Shown: positions 15,688 through 24,682 of the stretch, one piece after another
Layout of the letters: each line of letters starts with the position of its first letter
Numbering within the stretch: position 1 is the stretch's first letter
Assembly (NCBI GenBank): GCA_017516865.1
Contig: JAFXAU010000023.1
Coordinates: forward strand, 99,309-163,308
Direction: 5' to 3'
DNA length: 64,000 nucleotides
Origin: Bacteroidales bacterium
GTDB taxonomy: Bacteria; Bacteroidota; Bacteroidia; Bacteroidales; UBA1715
The notes under the pieces: generated by a model
What the model saw: only the letters and a program-made list of their open reading frames with translations
What the model was told of the DNA's origin: nothing
The model's database searches: none
Made by a program: the position numbers and the translations under genes

Positions 15688-17136
15688 TTAGTCTCTACGC
15701 AAATCAAGTCTGTCTTTTAAGTTATTCAGTAGCGGATTTATTTTCGCTAACTCGGAATATTGTTCTTCGGGAGAATATTTTTTCTGCTGTTGTATAGGTG
15801 TTTCAACCTTTTTTTCTGGTACAGTTTCTGTTTTCAAGTTTGCAATCTGAGGTTGGGGTTTTACCGAAGGTGCAGAAATGTTTGTATCAATGATGATCTG
15901 ACTTGTCTGTGTCGTACGACCGGTAACTACAGTCTTAGGCTGTTCTGGAACAGGTTCTGCAACTTTTTTCTCAATTGGTTTATTGATTTGTTTTGGGGTG
16001 GATTCAACTGGTTTTGGAGCAGGAGCGTCTACTTCATTTTTTTTTTTGACTATGTTGCACAATTGCAACATAGCTAATTCAATGTGAAGTCTTTTATTGT
16101 TACTTTCCTTGTAGTTTTCGTCGAACTGCTGCGAAATGTCGAGTGCTGAAAAAAGAAAATCAGGCGAACATTTTGCAGATTGTTCCATGTAATGCTGCTT
16201 TGTTTTGTCGCTGACTTCGAGTAATTTAAGCGTTCTCGGATCTTTGCTGACAAGTAAATCTCTAAAATGACTGCACAAACCAAGCAAAAAATTTCTGTCA
16301 TCAAAACCTTTGTTGAGAATTTCGTCAAATGTAATGAGTGCAGAAGAATAATCGCCCGCTAAAAAGTAGTTCGTCATGGTGAAAAAGTATTCATAGTCAA
16401 GCACATTAAGGTTGTCTATGGTACTTTGATATGTGACGTTTTTGCCCGAAAAACTGACAATTTGGTCGAAAATTGACAATGCGTCGCGAAGACCTCCGCT
16501 TGCTTTTGTTGCAATGACATTGGCTGCTTCTGGTTCTATGGTTATACCTTCTTTTTGTGCGACATTTGTAAGTTGTCGTACTATATCGTCAATTTTAATT
16601 CGGTTAAAATCAAAAATTTGGCAACGGGAGATAATCGTTGGGATTATTTTGTGTTTTTCCGTTGTTGCAAGAATGAAGATTGCATGTCGTGGCGGTTCTT
16701 CCAATGTTTTTAGAAATGCATTGAAAGCCTGTTGCGAAAGCATGTGAACTTCGTCGATAATGTATACGCTGTATTTGCCAACTTGTGGCGGAATGCGCAC
16801 TTGGTCAATCAGTTGGCGGATGTCGTCAACCGAGTTGTTCGATGCCGCGTCGAGTTCAAAAATGTTGAACGAAGTGGAGTTGTTGAACGACTTGCACGAT
16901 TCGCATTCGTTGCAGGCCTCAACATCGGCCGAAAGATTTTGGCAGTTTATTGTCTTGGCGAAAATTCTGGCACACGTTGTTTTTCCGACACCACGTGGAC
17001 CGCAGAACAGATAAGCTTGTCCGAGATGTCCAGTAGAAATAGAATTCTTCAACGTCTGCGTAATCGTTTCTTGTCCGATTACCGTAGAAAACGTTGTAGG
17101 TCTATATTTTCGTGCAGAGACAATAAAATTTTCCAT
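15688..17136 (-). CDS. dnaX: DNA polymerase III gamma/tau subunit
   Basis: DnaX is the ATPase of the clamp loader. The protein has YRPTTFSTVIGQ, Walker A GPRGVGKTTCARIF, a zinc module with the CxxCxxC part ACNECESC, DEVHMLSQQAFNAFLKTLEEPP and the arginine-finger SRC motif, followed by domain III and a Pro/Lys-rich tau extension (from about residue 365). The reading frame contains an uninterrupted A11 run at codons 364-367, preceded by a perfect RNA hairpin. Slippage by one base in either direction stops translation almost at once, leaving a gamma-like product of about 367 residues from a 482-aa tau. Confidence 0.95.
   Translation of the reverse strand: MENFIVSARKYRPTTFSTVIGQETITQTLKNSISTGHLGQAYLFCGPRGVGKTTCARIFAKTINCQNLSADVEACNECESCKSFNNSTSFNIFELDAASNNSVDDIRQLIDQVRIPPQVGKYSVYIIDEVHMLSQQAFNAFLKTLEEPPRHAIFILATTEKHKIIPTIISRCQIFDFNRIKIDDIVRQLTNVAQKEGITIEPEAANVIATKASGGLRDALSIFDQIVSFSGKNVTYQSTIDNLNVLDYEYFFTMTNYFLAGDYSSALITFDEILNKGFDDRNFLLGLCSHFRDLLVSKDPRTLKLLEVSDKTKQHYMEQSAKCSPDFLFSALDISQQFDENYKESNNKRLHIELAMLQLCNIVKKKNEVDAPAPKPVESTPKQINKPIEKKVAEPVPEQPKTVVTGRTTQTSQIIIDTNISAPSVKPQPQIANLKTETVPEKKVETPIQQQKKYSPEEQYSELAKINPLLNNLKDRLDLRRD
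16037..16073 (-). promoter_or_regulatory. Candidate slippage element in dnaX: hairpin plus A11
   Basis: In the dnaX sense direction a perfect 10-bp stem with a 4-nt loop (16073-16050; CTATGTTGCA/TGCAACATAG) is followed after TC by eleven A residues (16047-16037) and then TGAAGTAG. Gain of one A gives an immediate TGA; loss of one A gives ATG AAG TAG. Confidence 0.6.
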
Positions 17137-17143
17137 AACATTA

Positions 17144-17151
17144 CAAATGTA
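17144..17151 (-). promoter_or_regulatory. Promoter -7 element close to the dnaX start
   Basis: Minus-strand TACATTTG (TAnnTTTG) ends 7 nt before the dnaX ATG, predicting a leader of only a few bases. Confidence 0.45.
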
Positions 17152-17183
17152 CTAATTTTTGCGATAATACAAAAGAGGGAGCA

Positions 17184-18440
17184 TTAAGTTTTTTGTTTTT
17201 TCTTTTTGGCTGCTGGAAATAATACATTATTTAGTATAAGTCGGTATCCGGCCGAATTTTTATGATTGTCGAGATTGGTCGGTTGGTCGCCCACGAAATG
17301 GCGGTAATCTTCGGGGTCGTGTCCGCCATAGAATGTCCAAGTGCCTTTGCCGAACGTACCGTGTATGTATTTTGCTTCTTTAGCCGATTTAAGTTCGCCC
17401 ATAATGACCGTAGTCGGCTTTATGAGGTCTTCGTTGAACGCTGTTGTCTGTCCCATAAAACCGTGTATTATGTTTGTGTGATTTTGACAAAGCATGGTAG
17501 GCACGGGGTCCCATTTCGCTGAAAATTCAAACAACGTAAAAAAGTCTGCATTGTCGTTTATTCTGCGAGTTTCCGTTACGTCAATGTCGGAGTATTCATA
17601 TTCCATAGGATTTGTCTTGAGTTTGAAGTTCTGAAACGCGAGACATTTGGAATAATCAAGTTTTGACTGAGCCTGCGGGTCTGCCGGATCTCCGTCGAAC
17701 ATTGATTCACAAATGTCAACATTTTCTGCCGCAAGTGCAATGTCGAAAGAATCTGTACCAGAACACATTGCAAATAAAAATCCGCCATTTTCGACGTATG
17801 CTTTAATTGTTTTTGCTACAAAAAGTTTTTTTTCTGACACTTTTGCAAATCCAAAAGAATGTGCTTCTTCTTCGGCATTACGTTTTTGGTCTTTGTACCA
17901 TTGTGCATTGTGGTAACTTGCATAGAATTTTCCGTATTGCCCCGTAAAATCTTCGTGATGCATATGCAACCAGTCATATTTTGAAAGTTCCCCATTGATG
18001 ATTTCTCCGTCGTAAATTACCGTGTACGGAATTTCGGCGTAGGTGAGTGCTAATGTTACTGCATCGTCCCACGGAAGTTTGTCTTTGGGAGAATACACAG
18101 CCATTTTCGGTGCTTTTTCCAATTTCACTGCATCCATGTTTGCATCGTCGGAAGAAACTTCGGCCAAAATGGAGGAAACTTTTACATCGGCAATGATTTC
18201 GTATGAAACACCTCGTATGTCGCATTCATTTTTTATGTCGGGGCTATATTCCGTCAAAAAACTGCCTCCTCGATAATTCAGCAACCAATCTATGGAAATG
18301 TTGTTTTGAAGCACCCAATAGGCTATTCCGTATGCTTTCAAATGGTTTTTCTGACTGTTGTCCATCGGAATGAGGAAACCAAATGAAAAACATGCTATTT
18401 GACTGAATGTCAGTAATATGAATAAAATAAATTTTTTCAC
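17184..18440 (-). CDS. Conserved secreted Bacteroidota protein, often labelled asparagine synthetase B
   Basis: The 418-aa protein has an N-terminal signal peptide (ACFSFGFLIPM) and the string YRGGSF, then a middle domain resembling class I amidotransferase/ThuA-like folds (IPYTVIYDG, WLHMHHEDFTG, YVENGGFLFAMCSGTDSF, HGTFGKGTWTFYGGHDPEDY). From memory, close relatives in Bacteroidota databases carry the name asparagine synthetase B, but no PP-loop ATP site or N-terminal glutaminase Cys is visible, so that name looks wrong. The start follows the dnaB stop without a gap, suggesting co-transcription. Function unknown; a periplasmic sugar- or peptide-related role is speculative. Confidence 0.7.
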   Translation of the reverse strand: MKKFILFILLTFSQIACFSFGFLIPMDNSQKNHLKAYGIAYWVLQNNISIDWLLNYRGGSFLTEYSPDIKNECDIRGVSYEIIADVKVSSILAEVSSDDANMDAVKLEKAPKMAVYSPKDKLPWDDAVTLALTYAEIPYTVIYDGEIINGELSKYDWLHMHHEDFTGQYGKFYASYHNAQWYKDQKRNAEEEAHSFGFAKVSEKKLFVAKTIKAYVENGGFLFAMCSGTDSFDIALAAENVDICESMFDGDPADPQAQSKLDYSKCLAFQNFKLKTNPMEYEYSDIDVTETRRINDNADFFTLFEFSAKWDPVPTMLCQNHTNIIHGFMGQTTAFNEDLIKPTTVIMGELKSAKEAKYIHGTFGKGTWTFYGGHDPEDYRHFVGDQPTNLDNHKNSAGYRLILNNVLFPAAKKKKQKT

Positions 18441-19946
18441 TTAAAATGGCATTTCTGATGACTTATCCATTGCAAATTGTTCATTTTCAAGTGAATTCAA
18501 ACTTGAATCAAGAATAGTCGGGTCGCTTGTGTTGTTTATTTGCTCAAGAGGAACAAAATTGTCGTTTTCGGGTTCTTTGAATTTCATGTATTGACCGATG
18601 AACTGCAATTTTATGTCGTCGCTTGCACCATGACGGTTTTTGGCAACAATAATGTCGGCATCTTTGGAAATATCTCTCCCTTCTATTTCGTTGGTTCCTA
18701 ATGCTTTAGCGTCTCGATGAATGAACATTACAAGGTCAGCGTCTTGTTCGATTGCACCCGATTCACGAAGGTCGGAAAGTCGAGGCTTCTTTTCTTTCGT
18801 TCCTATACGGCCTTCCACACCACGGTTCAGCTGGGCGAGGGCGATGATTGGAATTTTTAATTCCATTGCAGTTGCCTTAATTTGTCGCGAAATGTTGCTG
18901 ACTTCCTGTTCTCGGCTTCCGTATCCTGGAGCAGTCATCAACTGAAGATAATCCACGACAATACATTTTACATGGTTCATTTCGACCATTCTTCGGCATT
19001 TTGACTTAAACTCGTAAATTGGTAAACCTGGCGTGTCATCTAAAAAGATTTTTGCAGCCGAAAGTTTTTCCTGTGCCGATTGAAGTTTGCCAATGTCACT
19101 TTCGCGGATATTTCCTGTTTGTAGTTTTATCTGTTCAATTTCTGCCTCGCCGACGAAAAGACGTGTTGCTAATTGTTCGCAACTCATTTCGAGCGAGAAC
19201 ATTCCAACAGGAATATCGTAGTCGACAGCCATGTTTCTCAACATTGTCAGTACAAAAGCTGTTTTACCCATACCCGGACGTGCAGCCAACACAATCATGC
19301 TACCCGGTTGCCAGCCGGCGGTAAGTTTGTCCAACTTTGTGAATCCCGAAGGCACACCAGTAAAGTCTGTCTTGTGTTTGCTTGCTTCGACAAATTGTTC
19401 AAAAACCGTGCTCGTAATTTTTTCAATAGGTACAATTGGTTTTTTCTGCATATTTTGGTCGGTAACCTCCAGAATTTTTTTCTCGGCTTCGTCGGTCAGT
19501 TCTGTAAGTTCACATGCTGGGTCGAACGCTTTTTCTGTAATTTCAGCGGAAACGCGAATAAGTTCTCTCTGTATGTATTTCTGAATGAGAATCTTAGCAT
19601 GATGTTCTATATTTGCCGATGAAGTAACTTTCATCGACAAGTTTGTAATATGCGACGGCCCTCCGACTTCGTTTAGTTTTTCGGTTGCATTGAGACGTTC
19701 TATAACCGTGACGAGAGTGATGGGGAGGTTCTCTTTTGCCAAATTCTCCATCGCTTCGAAAATAATCTGATTTTGAGGCATGAAAAATACCTCTTTATGT
19801 AGAAAATTCATCACATCGGAGATTGCCTCGCTGTTGATGAGAATTTGTCCCAATACAGTATCCTCAAGTGTCTCAGAATGCGGAGCAACTCTGTTCCCGT
19901 AGTCAATTTTAAGTTCAACTTCGCGTTGAAAATTCTTTTTTGCCAT
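18441..19946 (-). CDS. dnaB: Replicative DNA helicase
   Basis: DnaB unwinds DNA at the replication fork. The N-terminal collar domain (HSETLEDTVLGQILINSEAI, DVMNFLHKEVF) is followed by the RecA-like motor with Walker A AARPGMGKTAF, SLEMSCEQLATRL, the VVDYLQLM Walker B strand, LAQLNRGVE and the AIEQDADLVMFIHR motif. At 501 aa it is the normal length and has no intein. A TATATTTTTG promoter box lies 18 bp upstream, and the secreted YRGGSF protein follows with no intergenic base. Confidence 0.97.
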   Translation of the reverse strand: MAKKNFQREVELKIDYGNRVAPHSETLEDTVLGQILINSEAISDVMNFLHKEVFFMPQNQIIFEAMENLAKENLPITLVTVIERLNATEKLNEVGGPSHITNLSMKVTSSANIEHHAKILIQKYIQRELIRVSAEITEKAFDPACELTELTDEAEKKILEVTDQNMQKKPIVPIEKITSTVFEQFVEASKHKTDFTGVPSGFTKLDKLTAGWQPGSMIVLAARPGMGKTAFVLTMLRNMAVDYDIPVGMFSLEMSCEQLATRLFVGEAEIEQIKLQTGNIRESDIGKLQSAQEKLSAAKIFLDDTPGLPIYEFKSKCRRMVEMNHVKCIVVDYLQLMTAPGYGSREQEVSNISRQIKATAMELKIPIIALAQLNRGVEGRIGTKEKKPRLSDLRESGAIEQDADLVMFIHRDAKALGTNEIEGRDISKDADIIVAKNRHGASDDIKLQFIGQYMKFKEPENDNFVPLEQINNTSDPTILDSSLNSLENEQFAMDKSSEMPF

Positions 19947-19963
19947 TTCTTTTATTTTGATGC

Positions 19964-19971
19964 AAAAATAT
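19964..19971 (-). promoter_or_regulatory. Promoter -7 element for dnaB
   Basis: Minus-strand TATTTTTG (TAnnTTTG) ends 17 bp before the dnaB ATG at 19946. Confidence 0.5.
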
Positions 19972-20039
19972 ACAAGTCTTTTGTTGTCTACAAAGTGAAT
20001 TTATAAACAAAGAGGTGTTTGTTGATTGTTCAAAAGTGT

Positions 20040-21002
20040 TTAATCGGCGATGATGACGTTTGCAAATGAAAACCCATTTGTGAAATCATGAATGTTCATT
20101 CTTTTTTTGCCTTCGATTTGTATTTCGATAGGAGAGATGAACCCGTCACGTACGGCAATTTGTATCGTATTGTTTTTCAATACGATAGTACCTGATTGTA
20201 AGCTGTGACTTTCGTTAATAATTTTTGCAGAGAAAATTTTGAACACAAATTTTTCGTCTCCTTTTTGCAGAATTGTCCATGCTCCGGGATATGGCGAAAA
20301 TCCTCGTATTGCGTTGTTGACGTCTTTTGCAGTGTTGTCCCAATTGATTTTGCAAGTTTGTTTGAAAATTTTTGGAGCAGGTTTCAAATCTTTTTCGTCA
20401 ATAAAAAGAGTATTTTGGCTAATACCTTTTTGTTCTCCAGATTCAAGTAGTTTGAGGGTTTCCAATAATAATTGAGAACCGCTTTCTTGTAATTTGTCGT
20501 GTAATGTCCCGGCAGTTTCATCCTCGTCAATAGGAACGGATTTCTGAAGAAGTATGTTTCCTGTGTCGATTACTTCATTGATTATGAAACTGGTGACACC
20601 TGTCTGTTTTTCTCCGTTAATAATAGCCCAGTTGATAGGGGCGGCGCCGCGATATTGAGGTAGGAGAGAAGCATGGATATTTATCGTTCCTATTGTCGGG
20701 ATTTGCCATACAACTTTCGGTAGCATTTTAAATGCGACCACGACAATTAAATCAATGTGTAAATCCTTGAGATCCTGAATGAACGATTCGTCTTTCAATG
20801 ATTCTGGCTGAAGAATCGGAAGATTTTTCTCGCGTGCAAAAACTTTTACAGCAGATTCGTTCATTTTCTTTCCGCGACCAGCAGGCTTGTCCTGACCAGT
20901 TACCACGGCAACGACATTATAGTTGTTTTCGAGCATAATTTCCAGCGGGCGGACAGCAAAGTCGGGATTGCCCATGTAAACGATACGGAGCGGACTATTC
21001 AT
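20040..21002 (-). CDS. fmt: Methionyl-tRNA formyltransferase
   Basis: Fmt formylates initiator Met-tRNA. The formyl-transferase fold starts with RIVYMGNPDFAV, has the folate-site strand GTINIHASLLPQYRGAAPI, the TGVTSFIINEVIDTGNIL segment, and an OB-like C-terminal domain (NNAIRGFSPYPGAWT). I start at 21002 (MNSPLRIVYMG, 320 aa); the upstream in-frame ATG at 21032 lies inside wzc. It begins 2 bp after the wzc stop, so this housekeeping gene appears to share the exopolysaccharide transcript. Confidence 0.95.
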   Translation of the reverse strand: MNSPLRIVYMGNPDFAVRPLEIMLENNYNVVAVVTGQDKPAGRGKKMNESAVKVFAREKNLPILQPESLKDESFIQDLKDLHIDLIVVVAFKMLPKVVWQIPTIGTINIHASLLPQYRGAAPINWAIINGEKQTGVTSFIINEVIDTGNILLQKSVPIDEDETAGTLHDKLQESGSQLLLETLKLLESGEQKGISQNTLFIDEKDLKPAPKIFKQTCKINWDNTAKDVNNAIRGFSPYPGAWTILQKGDEKFVFKIFSAKIINESHSLQSGTIVLKNNTIQIAVRDGFISPIEIQIEGKKRMNIHDFTNGFSFANVIIAD

Positions 21003-21004
21003 GT

Positions 21005-23437
21005 TTATCTTCTTCCAATTCGTTTGTACCAAGGTACTTTCACCATATCTTCATCGGAATAGTAACCGTGATTTTTATTCTTATCGCGATAAGAACCATA
21101 TCCGTAGCCATATCCGTAACCATATCCATAGCCATAACCTGCATAAAGGTCTACATCGTTGAGCAAAATGCAGAGATTGCTCATCTGTTGCTCTTTGTAC
21201 AACGAATTAGCCAATGTAATAGAATCTCTCTTTGTATAGTTTTGTCTCATTACGAATATGTTGCAGTCGGCAAATTGGGCTAATTTGATTGTGTCGGCAA
21301 CAAGACCGATTGGTGGAGTATCCAATACAATGTAATCGTAACCTCTTGATTTGCAATTTTCCATGAAGTTTGCGAAATCCAGACTGTCAATCAATTCGGC
21401 AGGATTTGGTGGAATAGGACCAGCTACGATAACGTCAAGATTTTGAATTTCGGAATGAATAATGATGTCATCAAGTGAGTCACGACCAATCAAATGGGTT
21501 GTTACACCAATGTTGTTTGATACGTTTAACATTTCTGCCAAACGCGGTTTTCTCAAATCAAGACCGATTAGAAGAACTTTCTTGTTTATTAACGAAAGAA
21601 TGGCCGCCAAGTTTAATGCGCAAAATGATTTTCCTTCGCCCGAAAGCGTTGATGTTAAGGCAATTATATTTGTTTGCCCATCGTTTTTCAGGAAGAATGG
21701 AAGATTGGAGCGAATGGCTCTAAATGATTCTGCAATAGAGGACTTCGGCTTTGTTTTTACAGGAATTTTATCGGCATGTCTGTTGTGAAGAATTGTTCCA
21801 ATAACAGGCAACGAAGTCTTTTTCTCAATGTCAGTTTTGTCTTTTACGGTATTGTCTATGTAGTCCATTAAAATGATTATGGCACAAGGAATAAAGATAC
21901 CGATAATAAGGGCAAGTAGGAATAATATTTTCAGTTTCGGGAATGATTGTTCTGCATTCTCGGCACGTGCCTCGTCAATTATTCTAATGTCGGAAATGTT
22001 TGCAGCTTTTGTCAATCCAATTTCCGCACGTTTTTGCAACAAAAAGTTGTAAACCGTATTGTTGACGTCGAACTTACGTTGTATGCTGATGAGTTCCCGT
22101 TCCGTACTTGGCAGTTGCTGAATATTGCCATCTGTTTTTTCGATTTCCTTTTTTATTTCGTTTAATTCCAATTTGGTTGATTCAATCAAATTGTTCACAT
22201 TGTCAACGAGTGAAGAAATGGTTTGCTCAATCTTCATGTTGATAATCTGCAAGTTAGGGTTGTCTGGCGTTGCACTATATGCCAATACTTGCTTGTCAGT
22301 ATACAGTTTGTTGAGTTGCGAAATGAGCGAATTCAAAAGTGGGTCGTCTATGCCCGTGATTGACGGCATTTTAATATCCTGAACGTCGTCAGATTTAATT
22401 GTCCGCAAAATGTAATCGTAGTATTTCAACTTAATGTTGAGTTGCGATTTTGTTTTCTCTTGTTCTTCTAATTTTCTGTACAAGAGAGTACCTTCATCGC
22501 TCAAGTTTATAATCTTGTTATTTGAACGGAAATCTTTCAAGTTTTCTTCTGCAAAAAGCAGAGAATCAGATATTTCGCCAAGTTGATCGTTGATGAATCC
22601 TTCAGATTTTCGAGATGTTTCGTTTTTGATTTCCAAATCTTGGTTTATACATTCATTCACAAGGCCGTTGAGGAAATCCGTAGCTTTTTCTGGCACGTTG
22701 TCTTTTATGTTCAAATTCACAATCGTTCCTTTCTTTGAACTTGCTTCGACAACTAAATTCTTTTGGTAAACTTTAGTTAAATTGTTGTAATTGTTGATGA
22801 TAAAGCGAAAATTCATTCGTTTATCCTTAAAGTTTTCCATGTCGAAATTTTCGGCTTTACGAAGGGTAAACTTGTACGTCGAATCTTGATATTGTTCGCC
22901 CCAATACATTGTTTTGTTAATTGTGACGGAATCTCTTTCGATTGTCAGACGGTATTCGTCGTCCGAAATAATGAGGATATCAATATATTCTGGCTTGTAT
23001 TTGTTCTTGTCGTTGTAGTCGTTGTACGACGTGTCCAAATCAACAATGAAAGGAGAGGCCTTGTAAATTTCCACGTCGTGGACTCTTCCGTGATTGAAAT
23101 AAGACACTTGAAAATCAAGTGATTCGAGCGTTTTACGTATGAGCGAGTATGATTGTAGAATTCCAATTTGGTTGTCGATGTTAGTTTTTCCGCCTGCCGC
23201 CGAGCCAAATTCTTTCAAAAGGCTTGACATACTGCCGAGTGCATCTTCTTTTTCCACAATCATTATGGACGAATTTGCCTGAAAAACCTTTGTGGCATAG
23301 CGGTTTATAAGAAATGCAAGGAATAGACAGATGATGCAGGATAGGGCAATCCAGTACCATTTTGACAGAAGAAGTCTAACGTACGCAAGTATGTCGATTT
23401 CTTCGTCTAATTCGTTGTATTGTTGTTCGTTACTCAT
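21005..23437 (-). CDS. wzc: Polysaccharide co-polymerase with BY-kinase domain (Wzc-like)
   Basis: The 810-aa inner-membrane protein has TM1 near residues 28-48, a periplasmic Wzz domain with long coiled coils, a PFPKL-like TM2 region near 505-530 (FPKLKILFLLALIIGIF) and a cytoplasmic tyrosine kinase. Kinase motifs are Walker A TSTLSGEGKS (about 600), Walker A' LIGLDLRKPR (about 624) and Walker B YIVLDTPP (about 705). The tail contains seven Gly-Tyr dipeptides in tandem and further tyrosines, the autophosphorylation cluster. It follows wza and controls polysaccharide chain length and export. Confidence 0.92.
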   Translation of the reverse strand: MSNEQQYNELDEEIDILAYVRLLLSKWYWIALSCIICLFLAFLINRYATKVFQANSSIMIVEKEDALGSMSSLLKEFGSAAGGKTNIDNQIGILQSYSLIRKTLESLDFQVSYFNHGRVHDVEIYKASPFIVDLDTSYNDYNDKNKYKPEYIDILIISDDEYRLTIERDSVTINKTMYWGEQYQDSTYKFTLRKAENFDMENFKDKRMNFRFIINNYNNLTKVYQKNLVVEASSKKGTIVNLNIKDNVPEKATDFLNGLVNECINQDLEIKNETSRKSEGFINDQLGEISDSLLFAEENLKDFRSNNKIINLSDEGTLLYRKLEEQEKTKSQLNIKLKYYDYILRTIKSDDVQDIKMPSITGIDDPLLNSLISQLNKLYTDKQVLAYSATPDNPNLQIINMKIEQTISSLVDNVNNLIESTKLELNEIKKEIEKTDGNIQQLPSTERELISIQRKFDVNNTVYNFLLQKRAEIGLTKAANISDIRIIDEARAENAEQSFPKLKILFLLALIIGIFIPCAIIILMDYIDNTVKDKTDIEKKTSLPVIGTILHNRHADKIPVKTKPKSSIAESFRAIRSNLPFFLKNDGQTNIIALTSTLSGEGKSFCALNLAAILSLINKKVLLIGLDLRKPRLAEMLNVSNNIGVTTHLIGRDSLDDIIIHSEIQNLDVIVAGPIPPNPAELIDSLDFANFMENCKSRGYDYIVLDTPPIGLVADTIKLAQFADCNIFVMRQNYTKRDSITLANSLYKEQQMSNLCILLNDVDLYAGYGYGYGYGYGYGYGSYRDKNKNHGYYSDEDMVKVPWYKRIGRR

Positions 23438-23450
23438 ACGTTATAGTTGA

Positions 23451-24236
23451 TTATTTTAAGACAGAATTGAAGAAAGTAAGTGTTGTCACCAAGGTTGTCA
23501 AACCAGAGAATATCAACGAAATAGTTGTTGTGTTGAGTCGGAATGCACGGAGTGGCAACGGCTCAACAATTACAATATCGTTTGGCAACAGATAGAATTT
23601 TTCAGTGGAGATAATATTTTCTTTTGTTAAATCTACACGGAACGTTATGTTTTCGTTATTGATTGTTCGTACAATTAGTATGCTTTTTCTGTTACCATAT
23701 TGAGTGATGTCGCCAGCGAGTGCCAATGCCTCGAACAGATTTATGCTATTACGCAGAATATTGTATGTGCCAGGTCGGTTTACTTCGCCTAATACCGAAA
23801 TTTTTGTGTTCAACAATTTTAATATCACCGTGGCGTTTTTGAAATATCCGTCGACATATTTCTGAACTATCCGTTCTGCATCGCTGATAGATTTTCCAGC
23901 AACATTTATCGTGTCGATTACCGGGAGTCGGATGTAACCGCTTTCATCTATCGTGTAACCTTTCAATGCTGTGGAAACTTCGCCGGTCGTATTTATTCCG
24001 CCGCCCGGAGCCGCATCGAGGTTAAACAATGCACTTGTTTCTTTGTCGATACTGAGAACTTTAATATAAACTACATCGCCCGGCTGCAAAATGACGTTCA
24101 AGTCGTTTTGATTATAAGTAACAACTGCGTCACCTTTTGGGTGGTCGTTCATATATACCAATTTCTTGCGTGATGTACAACTGTAATTGAGCAAAGTCCC
24201 AATTACAATGAAGCAGAGTAAAAGATATTTCTTCAT
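23451..24236 (-). CDS. wza: Polysaccharide export outer-membrane lipoprotein (Wza-like)
   Basis: Starting at 24236 (MKKYLLLCFIV, 261 aa) the protein has a lipobox LLNYSC, a poly_export domain (VILQPGDVVYIKVLSID, SGYIRLPVIDTINVAGKSISDAE) and a SLBB domain (KISVLGEVNRPGTYNI). A C-terminal hydrophobic segment (TISLIFSGLTTLVTTLTFF) replaces the amphipathic helix of E. coli Wza, as is usual in Bacteroidota. The longer frame from 24290 would precede the promoter box and is rejected. wzc follows after 13 bp, and glycosyltransferases are not in the window. Confidence 0.92.
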   Translation of the reverse strand: MKKYLLLCFIVIGTLLNYSCTSRKKLVYMNDHPKGDAVVTYNQNDLNVILQPGDVVYIKVLSIDKETSALFNLDAAPGGGINTTGEVSTALKGYTIDESGYIRLPVIDTINVAGKSISDAERIVQKYVDGYFKNATVILKLLNTKISVLGEVNRPGTYNILRNSINLFEALALAGDITQYGNRKSILIVRTINNENITFRVDLTKENIISTEKFYLLPNDIVIVEPLPLRAFRLNTTTISLIFSGLTTLVTTLTFFNSVLK

Positions 24237-24254
24237 ATCGTTCAATTTGTTTTG

Positions 24255-24262
24255 CAAATGTA
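24255..24262 (-). promoter_or_regulatory. Promoter -7 element for wza-wzc-fmt
   Basis: Minus-strand TACATTTG (TAnnTTTG) ends 18 bp before the wza ATG and supports the shorter start. Confidence 0.5.
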
Positions 24263-24310
24263 CAAAAAAAGAATGTTCAAACGACATCATTCAGTAAAAA
24301 TGGCTAATTC

Positions 24311-24682
24311 TTACATTTTATTGATAGACCATTGTGCAAAATAAATAGCACCGATACCTATTATCAAACTGAGAACGACGTATGCTATTGCAATACCGTA
24401 ATTATCTGTTTTAAAGAGACTTGTGGTTTCTAATGCAAAAGTGGAGTAGGTGGTGAAACCGCCACAAATACCAGTTTTCAGAAATAAAATTGCACGTGGG
24501 CTGAGATTTTGCGTGCGAATGGAAAGGGCGACAATACAACCTATTGCAAAACAGCCAATTATGTTGACCATGAATGTTTTGAGAGGAAATGCATACGGTT
24601 CTTTCAACGGCAATAGAGCTATGCCGTACCGTGCCATTGCACCGATGGCTCCGCCCAAACCAACTAAAAGTGTGTTTATCAT
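24311..24682 (-). CDS. crcB: Fluoride ion channel FluC/CrcB
   Basis: The 123-aa four-helix membrane protein matches FluC in length and in its key features: GGAIGAMARYG in helix 1, NIIGCFAIG with the conserved Asn in helix 2, and GICGGFTTYSTFALET in helix 3, which holds the central Na+ site and phenylalanine box. It exports fluoride as a dual-topology dimer. It starts directly at the stop of the ClbS-like gene, so the two form an operon. I see no fluoride riboswitch upstream. Confidence 0.93.
   Translation of the reverse strand: MINTLLVGLGGAIGAMARYGIALLPLKEPYAFPLKTFMVNIIGCFAIGCIVALSIRTQNLSPRAILFLKTGICGGFTTYSTFALETTSLFKTDNYGIAIAYVVLSLIIGIGAIYFAQWSINKM

Noticed and set aside
18441..19946. Possible intein or insertion in dnaB
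   Set aside because: Walker A to the QDADLVM motif are contiguous and the length is normal, so there is no intein.
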